Positions 24,510-31,565 of a DNA stretch of 54,315 bases are shown in pieces. Below the pieces are notes generated by a model, which was given only the letters and a program-made list of their open reading frames with translations, was not told the origin of the DNA and did no database searches. Positions within the stretch are counted from its first letter, which is position 1; each line of letters starts with the position of its first letter. Source of the stretch: JAHELQ01 sp965603365 (GTDB lineage: Bacteria > Acidobacteriota > Aminicenantia > UBA2199). Location: positions 1 to 54,315 of the forward strand of contig CBFDCR010000035.1 in NCBI GenBank assembly GCA_965603365.1, in the 5' to 3' direction. The translations under genes were made by a program, and so were the position numbers.

Positions 24510-24647
24510 TTAGAGGACCGGACGTCCGGCTTCTCCGTTACCATTCACGAAGATAAGATCGGCAGCCCAGGCCCTTAATTGGTCGAGGGGGGGGTATTTC
24601 CCATCATTTTTGTGGGAATTGTTAAACTTTTCTGGTAGGAATTTCAT
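24510..24647 (-). CDS. putative RiPP precursor peptide, copy 2 (45 residues)
   Basis: Same layout and length as copy 1, same start and ribosome-binding site. Differences: Phe18 to Tyr, Lys25 to Arg, the central block IPIPM to DLIFV (30-34), and Ser37 to Asn. Everything else, including the GEAGRPVL tail, is identical. After residue 11 there is no Ser, Thr or Cys at all, so azoline or lanthionine chemistry on the C-terminal half is not possible. A backbone change such as a thioamide or amidine would be. It is transcribed before copy 1 and the YcaO gene. Confidence 0.8.
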   Translation of the reverse strand: MKFLPEKFNNSHKNDGKYPPLDQLRAWAADLIFVNGNGEAGRPVL

Positions 24648-24809
24648 CTTAACCTCCTTCATTTGTTGAGATCTGTATCCGACTGACAGACATTATTCTC
24701 AATACCATATGTCATATACGGCACCAATTTTATAAAAGTTTTTTCGTTCAAATAAAGAATCTACCTTTTGATATTTTCGTTTCAGGCCGAAAAGAAGGCG
24801 ACGGCGGGC

Positions 24810-25670
24810 TTAGGGGAACCGGAGCCGGAGGACAAAGGCTTCCCACTTCCTTTTGAATGCCTTCATGTCTTTCTCGCCTAAAACCCGCTTCAGGGTCTCG
24901 TAGCCGCCGGGGTCCTGCCGGCAACGGGCTCGGAATTGGTGGTAAAATTTAACCAATAGCTCCTTTTCCTGGAGGTAGTAGCACAAATAGCGGGCCTGGG
25001 CATAGTTGGTGCCGGGGTCCTCATTGTAAAAAGCATAGGTCGTCGTATGGGTCAGCCAATAGAAGGAGGGTACCGCATCCGCCCGGATGGCCTCCTGAAG
25101 ACCCGCCAGCCGCCAGTTGGTCAGGCCAATGATTCGGCCGTCCCGACTGGTGGATTGTTCGTAGAGTGAACCCAGGCCCTCGTTGAACCAGGCAGGGCAT
25201 TGGCGAAAGTTCGCCTCCATAAAAGGGTGGACGATTTCATGCACCAGTGTGCCGCCTCCGGTAGCGATGTTCATGATCAGGGCGTTGTGCCGGTCGGAAT
25301 AGTAACCAAATGGAGTGGATGGATTGTCCCCAAAGATCTCCCGGGTATGTTTCTGGTAACTCTGTCGGTCTTTAAAGAGCCATATGCCGATGATTTTGTT
25401 GGGATCCTTTTTAAAATAAAGGGCCTTGAGTTTGTCCACCGCCCACTTGACCGTTCCCAGCGCCCGGCGTTTAACCACAGCCGGGTCTTCGTCGCCGATG
25501 ACGACAAAGGGCTTCTGTACCACGATGTTAAAGCCCTGCCCGGGGACCATTTTTTCAAGCCAGCGGATGTGATCGGCATAATCGGCGTCCGTAAACTCGG
25601 CCATGGAAAAACCTGAGAAAAAAAGCAGGATAATAATCACTAAGAACCATATAAATCTTTTCACCTTCAT
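24810..25670 (-). CDS. exported HEXXH zinc peptidase (gluzincin-like), first gene of the YcaO locus
   Basis: 286 residues from the ATG at 25670 (a TTG at 25685 would add five). A signal peptide (FIWFLVIIILLFFSGFSMA) points to the periplasm or outside. The active-site helix reads TLVHEIVHPFMEANF, with HEIVH as the zinc motif, and NEGLGSLYE about 20 residues later supplies the third ligand Glu, as in gluzincins and the DUF1570 group. It precedes the two peptide genes by 162 bases on the same strand. It may process or release the exported product, or be an unrelated neighbour. It carries no transporter domain. Confidence 0.82.
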   Translation of the reverse strand: MKVKRFIWFLVIIILLFFSGFSMAEFTDADYADHIRWLEKMVPGQGFNIVVQKPFVVIGDEDPAVVKRRALGTVKWAVDKLKALYFKKDPNKIIGIWLFKDRQSYQKHTREIFGDNPSTPFGYYSDRHNALIMNIATGGGTLVHEIVHPFMEANFRQCPAWFNEGLGSLYEQSTSRDGRIIGLTNWRLAGLQEAIRADAVPSFYWLTHTTTYAFYNEDPGTNYAQARYLCYYLQEKELLVKFYHQFRARCRQDPGGYETLKRVLGEKDMKAFKRKWEAFVLRLRFP

Positions 25671-25719
25671 TGCCTTCTCACTCAAGTCTGAAAGGGAAGT
25701 TGATGTGAATCATATAGGT

Positions 25720-25748
25720 ATTTTAATTTAAACAATATGTTATTGCAA
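25720..25748 (-). promoter_or_regulatory. sigma70-like promoter upstream of the peptidase/peptide/YcaO genes
   Basis: On the minus strand TTGCAA (25748-25743), 17-bp spacer, TAAAAT (25725-25720), with the peptidase ATG about 50 bases on. Whether one transcript covers the whole locus is not shown. Confidence 0.45.
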
Positions 25749-26081
25749 TCATTTTATGATCGATAAAGGAAGAAGAAAAGGAGAAGTAATGGGGCAAAAA
25801 TACCCCGGCGATGCCGGAAATACCCCGTCGTTGCGATAAAAATGGAGTGGAAGCACGCCCTTTGTTTTATGAGAACAGGCTTCCCCCCTTCCACCCTGTT
25901 TCGAAAACCCCCACTATAAGCCGAAAACCAGGATCACTCAACCCTTTCGGTGTTTTCTTTCAATTACTATATCTTACTAAAAGCCAGTAAAATTTACTAA
26001 ATTCTGACATGTTTTAGTCACAATTTGGTCACAGTGGTTTGGCCATTTTCCGTCAGCACTTTTTCTTTGTATATTTAAGCT
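25749..26081. other. intergenic stretch with no convincing gene
   Basis: Contains a 16-codon frame at about 25791 behind an AGGAGAAG site, and a pair of AAATACCCCG(G/T)CG repeats with a CCGGC-GAT-GCCGG hairpin between. None is strong enough to call. The part around 25980-26080 is the 3' flank of the attC-like site. Confidence 0.4.
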
Positions 26082-26209
26082 GCCTAACGCTGAGTTCAGC
26101 CGCGTGCGAGCCATGCCCTTGCGGCTTGAACCATCGAACAACTCTCCATCTTCCATTAACGGTCGAACAATCGTACGGGTAGCACGTCGGCTGCAACGAT
26201 TTGTTCGGC
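26082..26209 (-). mobile_element. integron attC-like (59-be) recombination site
   Basis: 128 bases bounded by imperfect inverted core boxes: minus strand GCCGAAC (26209-26203) and GTTAGGC (26088-26082), the latter matching GTTRRRY. Inside them, TCGTTGCAGCCGAC pairs with GCGGCTGAACTCAGCG, with an unpaired extra base, as in folded attC sites. The minus strand also encodes the NKSLQPT string often mis-annotated in cassette arrays. It begins directly after the stop of the TIR-like ORF, where attC belongs in a cassette. No integrase or attI is in the window, so this is a lone or relict cassette. Confidence 0.6.
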
Positions 26210-26212
26210 ACC

Positions 26213-26596
26213 TCATGATTCCACAAAACTGATTTTGCGGAAGTTGATCTCCGCCAACTCCTTCGGGACTGGGGGGATTGGTTCATGACAGTAGACTGGG
26301 CGAATGAATCTTCCGCCCTTTATTTCGCGAGCGCGAAGTGCGTGTTTCCACTCGATAGCGACATATTCAGATTGCCGGGCATGGTCGGACCAAAACAATT
26401 GAAAGAGGTCACTGCCGTCAATCCGCTGGAAGAGGGCAGACGGCCACGAAGCACCGGAGCGTAAATCATCCAGATCGATAAACATGTAAAGGCCAAGCGC
26501 TACGGCAGGTGTCGCGTGTTCGCCACGAACATTCGAATTCACTTCAATTGCCAATCGCATCGATGCAACCGGTAAATAGTCCGCGAATACATCCAA
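26213..26596 (-). CDS. partial TIR-domain protein, probable integron cassette ORF
   Basis: 127 residues. From about residue 38 it reads like the second half of bacterial TIR domains: FIDLDDLRSGASWPSALFQR, then DGSDLFQLFWSDHARQSEYV, an EWKHALRAR helix with the TIR-typical E-W, and RFIRPVYCHEPIPP. TIR effectors hydrolyse NAD or signal in phage defence. The N-terminal half (the F(I/V)SYS strand) is not visible. The first 37 residues do not resemble it, so the gene is truncated or recombined. The stop is immediately followed by the attC-like site. It may be non-functional. Confidence 0.5.
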   Translation of the reverse strand: MDVFADYLPVASMRLAIEVNSNVRGEHATPAVALGLYMFIDLDDLRSGASWPSALFQRIDGSDLFQLFWSDHARQSEYVAIEWKHALRAREIKGGRFIRPVYCHEPIPPVPKELAEINFRKISFVES

Positions 26597-26719
26597 TTAC
26601 AGAAACACACTAAACAGGTCAATGACCATCCGCATAAATGGATGCCCTGGAACTACCAAATCACCATGACCCAGGAAAATCTCACCTAAAAACAAAAAAA
26701 TAATAAAAATTAAAAAAAA

Positions 26720-27223
26720 TCCCCCACTCTCTCACACGCTTACCGAAAGGACACCTTAAACCATTATTGGCACAATGAAGACGAAGCCTTTTATAATATT
26801 GTTAGAGGCCTAAAGGAAGTTGTTAAAAAACCAATAGAATTGCATAAAGATATAAACAAATCGACTGAATATAGCCCCAAGAATTACAGTGCTTTGTCTT
26901 CAAGTAAAAAAACTTATAGCTTTAATTCAATAGTTAGAAGAGCGTCTTTAATTATAACTAAACCAAAAAAAGAGTGGGGGGAAATAAAAAATGAAAAGAC
27001 TTCAGCAAGGGATATTTTTTTTAAGTACGCAGCTTTTTTACAAGCAATTCCGGCTATATCCGGATTCATCGGTTTCTGCGTGATCGGTGTGTCCTTTGGC
27101 TTTGGCACCTTCCGGATTCCGGTGGGCAAGGGGTTGATCTGGGCCATTCTTCAATATGTTCTATCTTTAGGCTCTGATCGGCGGCTTCTAATACCACCAT
27201 TAAAGTTAAATAGAAATTATTAA
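26720..27223 (+). pseudogene. truncated Yip1-like membrane protein
   Basis: From about 26920 the frame encodes SIVRRASLIITKPKKEWGEI, then DIFFKYAAFLQAIPAISGFI and FGTFRIPVGKGLIWAILQYV. That is the N-terminal pattern of Yip1/YckC-type proteins, which normally have five helices. The frame then loses similarity (RRLLIPPLKLNRNY) and stops, so the C-terminal helices are missing. An in-frame upstream part (NEDEAFYNIVRGLKEVVKKP) has no start codon I can support and may come from another gene. The region lies between the cassette-like patch and the amidase gene. Confidence 0.5.
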
Positions 27224-27358
27224 ATTTTAGGGGGCGATCGAAGTGGTCGCTCTCCATTTCTCCACTAAATAGAAGAGTTGCTATATCTTCTATATCTTCT
27301 ATATTAAGTCCTAAAGTATTGAAAAGTAACGGGTTTTGGGGTAAACTACAAGGAGGGT

Positions 27359-28543
27359 ATGAAAAGAACTGCAGCGACATTAGTACTTCTATTTTTTTTA
27401 GCCGTCACCCTCCCTGGTAAGGGTACGGTAGAACTCAACAACATCCGTTATTTCTCTTATCCCGATTACACCCGGGTGGTGCTGGATCTTTCCTCGGAAT
27501 TGCCGATAAAAGAGAAAACTCTGCCCGGTAAAGATGTCGAAAGGCTCTATTTCGACTTGAAACAATGCACCTTTTCCCCCTCTTTTCCCCTGGATAGACG
27601 AAAGGAAATCAAGATAGAAGCCGGAAATCTAAAGAGAATCCGCCTGGGACATAGTCAGCATCATACCCTGCGGGTGGTTTTTGATTTCGATCACATCGGC
27701 AAGTACAATCGATTCTATTTAACTTCCCCCTTCAGGATCGTTTTCGACATCTTTCAGGAAAACAACCATAATGGCAAAAGCGCAGCCCCGCCGGTTCTGG
27801 ATCCCGCTACCCCTCCCGATAAAATCAACGGCACCTATACGCTGCCCCGGCAACTGGGCCTGGGGGTACATAAGATCATCATCGACCCCGGCCATGGCGG
27901 GATGGACCCGGGAACCTGTAACAAGGGGCTGAAACTCTATGAGAAAGATATCGTCCTGGATATTGCCAAACGGTTAAAAGATATGTTTATAAAAAATTCC
28001 AAATACGATATTCTTCTCACCCGGGATACGGATGTCTATATCTCGCTGGAAGAGCGAACCGCTATTGCCAATTCCCAGAAGGGCGATATCTTTCTTTCCA
28101 TTCATTTAAACTCTTCCCCCCGAAACAAAACCAGAGGTGTTGAAACATACTTCTTGAGTATGACCACCGATCCCCGGGCCATACAGGTGGCGGCCCAGGA
28201 GAATGCGGTCAGCACCAAATCCATTGCCGAAATGAAATCCATTATTGAGCAGATTCTCAAGAATGCTAAAAAGTCAGAATCAAAAATTTTATCAAATTTT
28301 GTTCAGAACAATCTCGTCAAAAGCTTGCAGACGAAATATAGCCGGATCGAGAGTCTGGGTGTTAAGAAAGCGCCTTTTTATGTGCTGGCCGGCTCCAGAA
28401 TGCCGTCGGCGCTGGTGGAGGTATCCTTTCTAAGCCATTATCAGGAGGCATTGCGGTTAAAGAGCAGCCGATACAGGGATCTGATTGCCAGGGGGCTGTA
28501 TGACGGTATCATATCCTATATCAAGAGTTTGGGAAAAAAATGA
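27359..28543 (+). CDS. amiC: N-acetylmuramoyl-L-alanine amidase with AMIN domain
   Basis: 394 residues: signal peptide (about 1-22), AMIN domain (about 25-130) that targets septal peptidoglycan or pili, a linker, then Amidase_3 (about 172-390). Zinc ligands are visible as H179 in IIDPGHGG, E195 in YEKD and H249 in LSIHLN. The late ALVEVSFLSH segment carries the catalytic Glu. It cleaves the bond between MurNAc and the stem peptide during cell separation. The AAGGAGG site and ATG are clear. The gene symbol denotes the family only (AmiA/B/C type). Confidence 0.9.
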   Translation: MKRTAATLVLLFFLAVTLPGKGTVELNNIRYFSYPDYTRVVLDLSSELPIKEKTLPGKDVERLYFDLKQCTFSPSFPLDRRKEIKIEAGNLKRIRLGHSQHHTLRVVFDFDHIGKYNRFYLTSPFRIVFDIFQENNHNGKSAAPPVLDPATPPDKINGTYTLPRQLGLGVHKIIIDPGHGGMDPGTCNKGLKLYEKDIVLDIAKRLKDMFIKNSKYDILLTRDTDVYISLEERTAIANSQKGDIFLSIHLNSSPRNKTRGVETYFLSMTTDPRAIQVAAQENAVSTKSIAEMKSIIEQILKNAKKSESKILSNFVQNNLVKSLQTKYSRIESLGVKKAPFYVLAGSRMPSALVEVSFLSHYQEALRLKSSRYRDLIARGLYDGIISYIKSLGKK

Positions 28544-28651
28544 AACTTTACAAAATCAATTGTCGTCTATATATGATATCCTGTTTCCTTATTATCGGTA
28601 CGGGGTTACGGGACACAAATCTAAAAAAACAACAAAGTTAAGGAGAATAAA

Positions 28652-30088
28652 ATGAAGAAAATAGGTTTAATCGCAGGTTTAAGTTTTTTGGCGGGGACAT
28701 TGTTCTTCGCCTTGACCTTCGGTTACCTGCAAAAGTCAGATAACAATACGCAGGTTTTAAGCCCCCAGGTGGCAGCCGCGGAGTCCATTAAGGGGCCGAT
28801 GCAAGATTTCGTCTCCCTGGTCAAGAAAGTCAAGCCGGCGGTGGTCAAGGTGGTCTCCGAATCCATCGTGGAGCGGGGTCAATCTCCCTTTGGCGATGAT
28901 CTGTTCGAGCGTTTTTTCAATCTTCCGCAGCGGAGAAGGCGAGAGCGGGTGGAAGGCGTTGGCTCCGGTTTCTTTATCTCTGCGGACGGCTATCTTATAA
29001 CCAACAATCATGTGGTCAAAGATGCGGTCAAGATTAAAATCCTGACCTACGATAACCAGAACTTTACCGCTAAGAAGGTCGGCACCGATCCCAAAACCGA
29101 CCTGGCTCTGCTCAAAGTCAAGGGCAATAATCTGCCCTACGTCGAACTGGGAGATTCCAATAAAGCGGAAGTGGGTGAGTGGGTGCTGGCTATCGGCAAC
29201 CCCCTCAACCAGGATCTCTCCGTGACGAGCGGCATTATATCTGCCAAGGGAAGGCAGTTGGGCATTGCAGAATACGAGGACTTTCTGCAGACCGACGCCG
29301 CTATCAACCGGGGAAATTCCGGCGGCCCCCTCATCAACATGGAGGGCAAGGTCATCGGCATCAATTCTGTCATCATATCACCCGTGGGCGGTAATGTGGG
29401 CATTGGCTTTGCCATACCTTCGGATATGGCCAAAAAGGTCGTAACAGATCTAAAGGCCAAAGGTAGAGTGGTGCGCGGCTGGTTAGGGGTGAGCATTCAA
29501 GATTTGACGAAAGTGGAGGCCAAACAATTCGATCTGCCGGTGGCGGGCGTTATTATTATCACTGTCGAAGACAATTCCCCGGCAGAGAAGGCCGGCCTGA
29601 AGCGGTACGACCTGATTGTCGAAGTAAACGGCGAAAGAGTAAAGACCGGTGCGGATCTTAAGACCATGATAGCGGAATCCAGCCCCGGGGATACAGTTGA
29701 ACTGTCCATTTACCGGGAAACCGAAAAGAAAAAAATAAAAGTCACCGTGGGTGAGGCCCCGGATACCATCCGATTCAGGGCAGCCGGAGAAGAGAGCAGG
29801 ACCATGGATCTGGGCATGATTCTGATTAAAAATAACCGTTCGCTGGCCCGGGAATATGAATTGGAAACGTCTGAGGGTCTGCTGGTCAGGAGTGTCAAAG
29901 AAGACAGCGCGGCGGCCAAAAATGGAGTCAGAGAAGGCGATGTGATCGTAGCGGTCAACCGAACGGAGATGAATAGTGTTGAAGACTTCAGGAGAGTTAT
30001 TTCTAAGAAGGAACCGGGAGCAGTTATATTCTTGTATATCAATCGATCGGGCAGCGAATATTTAATGAGATTTAAACTTCCAGAATGA
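28652..30088 (+). CDS. degP: Do/HtrA-type periplasmic serine protease
   Basis: 478 residues. An N-terminal hydrophobic segment (GLIAGLSFLAGTLFFALTFG) is a signal peptide or anchor. The trypsin-like triad is complete: H120 in TNNHVV, D150 in KTDLAL, S223 in RGNSGGP. Two PDZ domains follow (about 265-360 and 385-478), giving the Deg layout of protein quality control in the envelope. AAGGAGA precedes the ATG. The stop overlaps the next start by ATGA, so the DapF-like protein is co-translated. Confidence 0.92.
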   Translation: MKKIGLIAGLSFLAGTLFFALTFGYLQKSDNNTQVLSPQVAAAESIKGPMQDFVSLVKKVKPAVVKVVSESIVERGQSPFGDDLFERFFNLPQRRRRERVEGVGSGFFISADGYLITNNHVVKDAVKIKILTYDNQNFTAKKVGTDPKTDLALLKVKGNNLPYVELGDSNKAEVGEWVLAIGNPLNQDLSVTSGIISAKGRQLGIAEYEDFLQTDAAINRGNSGGPLINMEGKVIGINSVIISPVGGNVGIGFAIPSDMAKKVVTDLKAKGRVVRGWLGVSIQDLTKVEAKQFDLPVAGVIIITVEDNSPAEKAGLKRYDLIVEVNGERVKTGADLKTMIAESSPGDTVELSIYRETEKKKIKVTVGEAPDTIRFRAAGEESRTMDLGMILIKNNRSLAREYELETSEGLLVRSVKEDSAAAKNGVREGDVIVAVNRTEMNSVEDFRRVISKKEPGAVIFLYINRSGSEYLMRFKLPE

Positions 30089-30909
30089 TTTTTTATAAAA
30101 CCGTTTCAACAGGAAATGATTTTTTGCATGTGGACCTGGGGCAGTCGGATCTACTGTGTTTGAAGAGCCTCAATAAAGGGGACCTGGCAAAAAAACTGTG
30201 CCAGCGGAAAACAGGCCCCGGAGCCGACGGTGTTATTTATTTCAAAATCCGGAAACAGTCGGCGGACTTTGATATATATAACCGGGATGGCAGCAGGGCA
30301 GAACTTTCCGGTAACGGTATGGCCGGCTGTGCCGCCCTGCTGTTATATTTAAATAAATTTCAGGAAAGAGTGATTCTCCACACCAGGGTGGGGGAACGGA
30401 GTATCTCATTGATCAATCGAGACAATAATCGATTGGGCTTAAAAGTAGAAATCGGAGCAGCCGATTTCCAGAATCGCCAATTTTTCCCTTTCTTGAAGCA
30501 GGGTATACTGAAATACGAACATAAGGGCGTCACCTTTTACCCGGTTTCGGTGGGGAATCCTCATGCGGTGATACTTTTTAAAGAGCCAGCCGGCGAAGAT
30601 AAACTGATCTCTCTGGCAAAGCTGCTCTCCGGGGCCAATATTTTCCCCCAACAGGTCAACGTCGAATTTGTGGATTATAACGATCCTCTGGATTGCCGGG
30701 TATTTTTTTATGAGAGGGGCGTCGGCCCAACCCTCTCTTCCTCCACCGGCAGTGCTGCCGTCTTTGCCGTCCTGCAAAAATTAAATCTGGTTCAGGACAG
30801 ATTGTGGATTCAGACTCAAGAGGGGATCATTAGAATTTTAGGTAAAGAGAAAATTTATGTTGAAAATTCCGCCAAAATAGTTTATAAAGGAGTGTTCTTC
30901 TATTCTTGA
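30085..30909 (+). CDS. DapF-family protein lacking both catalytic cysteines
   Basis: 274 residues with the diaminopimelate epimerase fold pattern: an FYKTVSTGNDFL start, GPGADGV near 45, NRDGSRAELSGNGMAG at 66-81 and ERGVGPTLSSSTGS near 210-223. In DapF the two acid/base cysteines sit in the (M/Q)CGNG and ACG(S/T)G motifs. Here both positions are Ser (S75 and S219), and the Arg after GNG is Ala. Cofactor-independent epimerisation by a thiolate pair is therefore not expected. It may be a different isomerase/epimerase or a non-catalytic relative. It overlaps the protease gene by 4 bases. Confidence 0.85.
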   Translation: MIFYKTVSTGNDFLHVDLGQSDLLCLKSLNKGDLAKKLCQRKTGPGADGVIYFKIRKQSADFDIYNRDGSRAELSGNGMAGCAALLLYLNKFQERVILHTRVGERSISLINRDNNRLGLKVEIGAADFQNRQFFPFLKQGILKYEHKGVTFYPVSVGNPHAVILFKEPAGEDKLISLAKLLSGANIFPQQVNVEFVDYNDPLDCRVFFYERGVGPTLSSSTGSAAVFAVLQKLNLVQDRLWIQTQEGIIRILGKEKIYVENSAKIVYKGVFFYS

Positions 30910-30929
30910 ATTCTTATAAGCTAAGAGAA

Positions 30930-31565
30930 ATGAAAATGTTAAAATTTTTTCTGTGTACTTTTTGGTTATTGTTCAGCGGACAAATTCTGGGCGATATTTT
31001 GTATACCATCGATGGGAAGATCTTTGAAGGCAAAATGGTGGCCTTTAAATACGACACCGTTTACTTCAATGTCTATCGATTTGGTAAGTTTTACCACAGC
31101 AATCGGTTTCCCCTATATAAGATCTGGAAAATCGAATTTAACGATCCCAAAAAAGACAACTTACCCGCCCGGGAGGAAATGGAACGTAAATATAGAGAAT
31201 TAAGACGGGGAAAGAGGCTCAAAAAGGTCGTCCTAACGGCAAACCAGAAATGGATAAATACCGGAATTAAGGTCAAGATCGGCAGCGAGATATTTTTTTC
31301 TGCGTCCGGTTCCATCTATATTGACGAAAATGTCAAGGTCCTTCAGGTGGGAGAATTGGATTTAAAGTGGGACCGGCGCAAGCCGATGCCCAATCAGCCC
31401 ACCGGCGCCTTAATTGCCAAAGTCGGTGACAGAGGAATCCCCTTTTATGTAGGAGACGACAAAGCCCCGTTTCCCCTCAGTCAGGAGGGCAATCTATATG
31501 TCGGCATCAACGATTATAAAGTTGATGACAATAAAGGTGAATTTATCGTCTCCGTTTATTATTAA
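30930..31565 (+). CDS. exported protein with a LecA (PA-IL)-like C-terminal domain
   Basis: 211 residues from the ATG at 30930 (a TTG at 30906 overlapping the upstream stop is the alternative). Signal peptide LKFFLCTFWLLFSGQILG. The N-terminal half (IDGKIFEGKMVAFKYDTVYF) resembles small beta-barrels that follow a short export signal. The C-terminal half (about 100-211) matches PA-IL-like galactose-binding beta-sandwiches: INTGIKVKIGSEIFFSASG, TGALIAKVGDRGIPFYVG and GNLYVGINDYKVDDNKG, the last carrying the calcium/sugar-binding Asn-Asp. Sugar binding is inferred only. It converges on truB, whose stop it overlaps. Confidence 0.7.
   Translation: MKMLKFFLCTFWLLFSGQILGDILYTIDGKIFEGKMVAFKYDTVYFNVYRFGKFYHSNRFPLYKIWKIEFNDPKKDNLPAREEMERKYRELRRGKRLKKVVLTANQKWINTGIKVKIGSEIFFSASGSIYIDENVKVLQVGELDLKWDRRKPMPNQPTGALIAKVGDRGIPFYVGDDKAPFPLSQEGNLYVGINDYKVDDNKGEFIVSVYY

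Larger units (their letters stand above)
24383..24660. repeat. tandem duplication, unit 2 (precursor peptide plus flanks)
   Basis: Second copy of the unit at 24061-24336, including hairpin, peptide gene and ribosome-binding site. The junction between the units (24337-24382) carries a CTTCGTGTCTTCGTG direct repeat that may have promoted the duplication. Confidence 0.85.

Noticed and set aside
25791..25841. 16-codon frame behind an AGGAGAAG site
   Set aside because: Too short, no conservation can be tested, and it overlaps short repeats; it might be a leader peptide but that is not supported.
25977..26286. Two minus-strand frames containing PNKSLQP-type strings
   Set aside because: The strings arise from the attC-like DNA element, not from a protein; I annotate the element instead.
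27319..27347. TTGAAA-N17-TAAACT as a promoter for the amidase gene
   Set aside because: The predicted start would fall inside the Shine-Dalgarno sequence, and the -10 matches poorly.
28245..28433. Plus-strand second-frame ORF in the amidase gene, and similar shadows across the infB and rpl-like region
   Set aside because: They overlap well-supported genes in other frames and show no family signal.
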